NCBI GenBank assembly: GCA_016707785.1
Contig: JADJGZ010000056.1
Location: 18,620-82,619 of the forward strand
From: Bacteroidales bacterium
GTDB lineage: Bacteria; Bacteroidota; Bacteroidia; Bacteroidales; UBA4417
Direction: 5' to 3'
Length of the DNA: 64,000 nucleotides
In this document: positions 63,796-64,000 of the stretch, in pieces
Layout: each line of letters opens with the position of its first letter
How positions within the stretch are numbered: the stretch's first letter is position 1
Program-made: the position numbers and the translations under genes
The notes under the pieces: generated by a model
What the model was told of the DNA's origin: nothing
The model's input: only the letters and a program-made list of their open reading frames with translations
The model's database searches: none

Positions 63796-64000
63796 TTAAT
63801 ATGCCTTTGAATAAATCTCAACACCTACCCTTTCAATATGTTGTTTAAGTCCATCCTCTGTTATACTATTCAAAATGACTAAATCAAAAAAATAGGGTTG
63901 ATCCAGATCATCTAACCCCTCATTTTGCATCGACAAAATATCCTTTAATTTCAGGTCCTGACCTTTCAATGCAATGTCAATATCTGATCCGGGTTTATTA
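63796..64000 (-). CDS. MNT-type nucleotidyltransferase domain protein, C-terminal part
   Basis: An open frame enters from the right edge of the window and ends with TAA at 63796 (68 codons inside). It begins NKPGSDIDIALKGQDL, containing the GSDIDIAL catalytic segment of minimal nucleotidyltransferases, and ends HIERVGVEIYSKAY. Proteins of this kind are usually about 100 residues and often pair with a HEPN protein as toxin-antitoxin systems; the partner, if any, is outside the window. Confidence 0.75.
   Translation of the reverse strand, partial: NKPGSDIDIALKGQDLKLKDILSMQNEGLDDLDQPYFFDLVILNSITEDGLKQHIERVGVEIYSKAY

Overview
The window is a 64 kb stretch of a Bacteroidota chromosome, most likely from a Bacteroidales-like environmental lineage (the order is an inference). 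Four proteins end in Por/type IX secretion (T9SS) sorting domains. Many genes are preceded by the Bacteroidota -7 element TAnnTTTG instead of a sigma70 -10 box. Start codons sit in A-rich leaders without clear Shine-Dalgarno sequences, and intergenic regions carry short palindromes and 7-8 nt tandem arrays. No tRNA, rRNA, CRISPR array, insertion sequence or prophage gene was seen.

Region 1 (0.3-14.3 kb) is an alpha-glucan utilisation cluster. It holds a T9SS-exported GH13 amylase, an SLC45-type MFS sugar transporter, a GNAT acetyltransferase, a DPE2-like 4-alpha-glucanotransferase (MalQ with two CBM20-like modules), a GH13 lipoprotein, a secreted GH31 alpha-glucosidase and a SusA-like periplasmic GH13. 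The implied route is cell-surface and periplasmic cleavage to maltose or glucose, uptake by the MFS carrier and cytosolic disproportionation by MalQ. No SusC/SusD pair or regulator lies inside the window.

Region 2 (14.3-29 kb) has trpS (frameshifted here), a pair of long nested palindromes, a secreted esterase, a lipoprotein resembling an isolated N-terminal domain of the T9SS translocon protein SprA, hflX, a BlaI/BlaR1-TonB/YwqK-like operon with two tandem palindromic operators, a cold-shock-domain protein, a seven-haem NapC/NirT-like cytochrome followed by an SDR and a small membrane protein, and a secreted W/Y-repeat protein.

Region 3 (29-49 kb) has a five-repeat DUF4397 surface protein, an S9 peptidase lipoprotein, an AsmA-like protein, PPK2 followed by a histidine kinase, hemW, an exonuclease/phosphatase-fold protein that lacks two usual catalytic-site residues, a GH3 acyl-adenylate family enzyme, a LysE exporter, recJ and a MacB-type permease.

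Region 4 (49-64 kb) starts with a low-complexity G/C/A block that looks like an assembly fault, then a 52 bp direct repeat, purH, mreBCD, a TlpA-like lipoprotein, a PHP-domain membrane protein, a T9SS-tailed WAVG-repeat protein, an M16 peptidase, a YycJ-like metallo-beta-lactamase, a small hypothetical gene, a CoiA-like gene and the end of an MNT nucleotidyltransferase gene.

Four genes are interrupted by five single-base indels that restore a coherent protein when corrected: trpS, the WAVG protein (two compensating shifts), the metallo-beta-lactamase and the CoiA-like gene. With the homopolymer block this points to local sequence error more than to gene decay.
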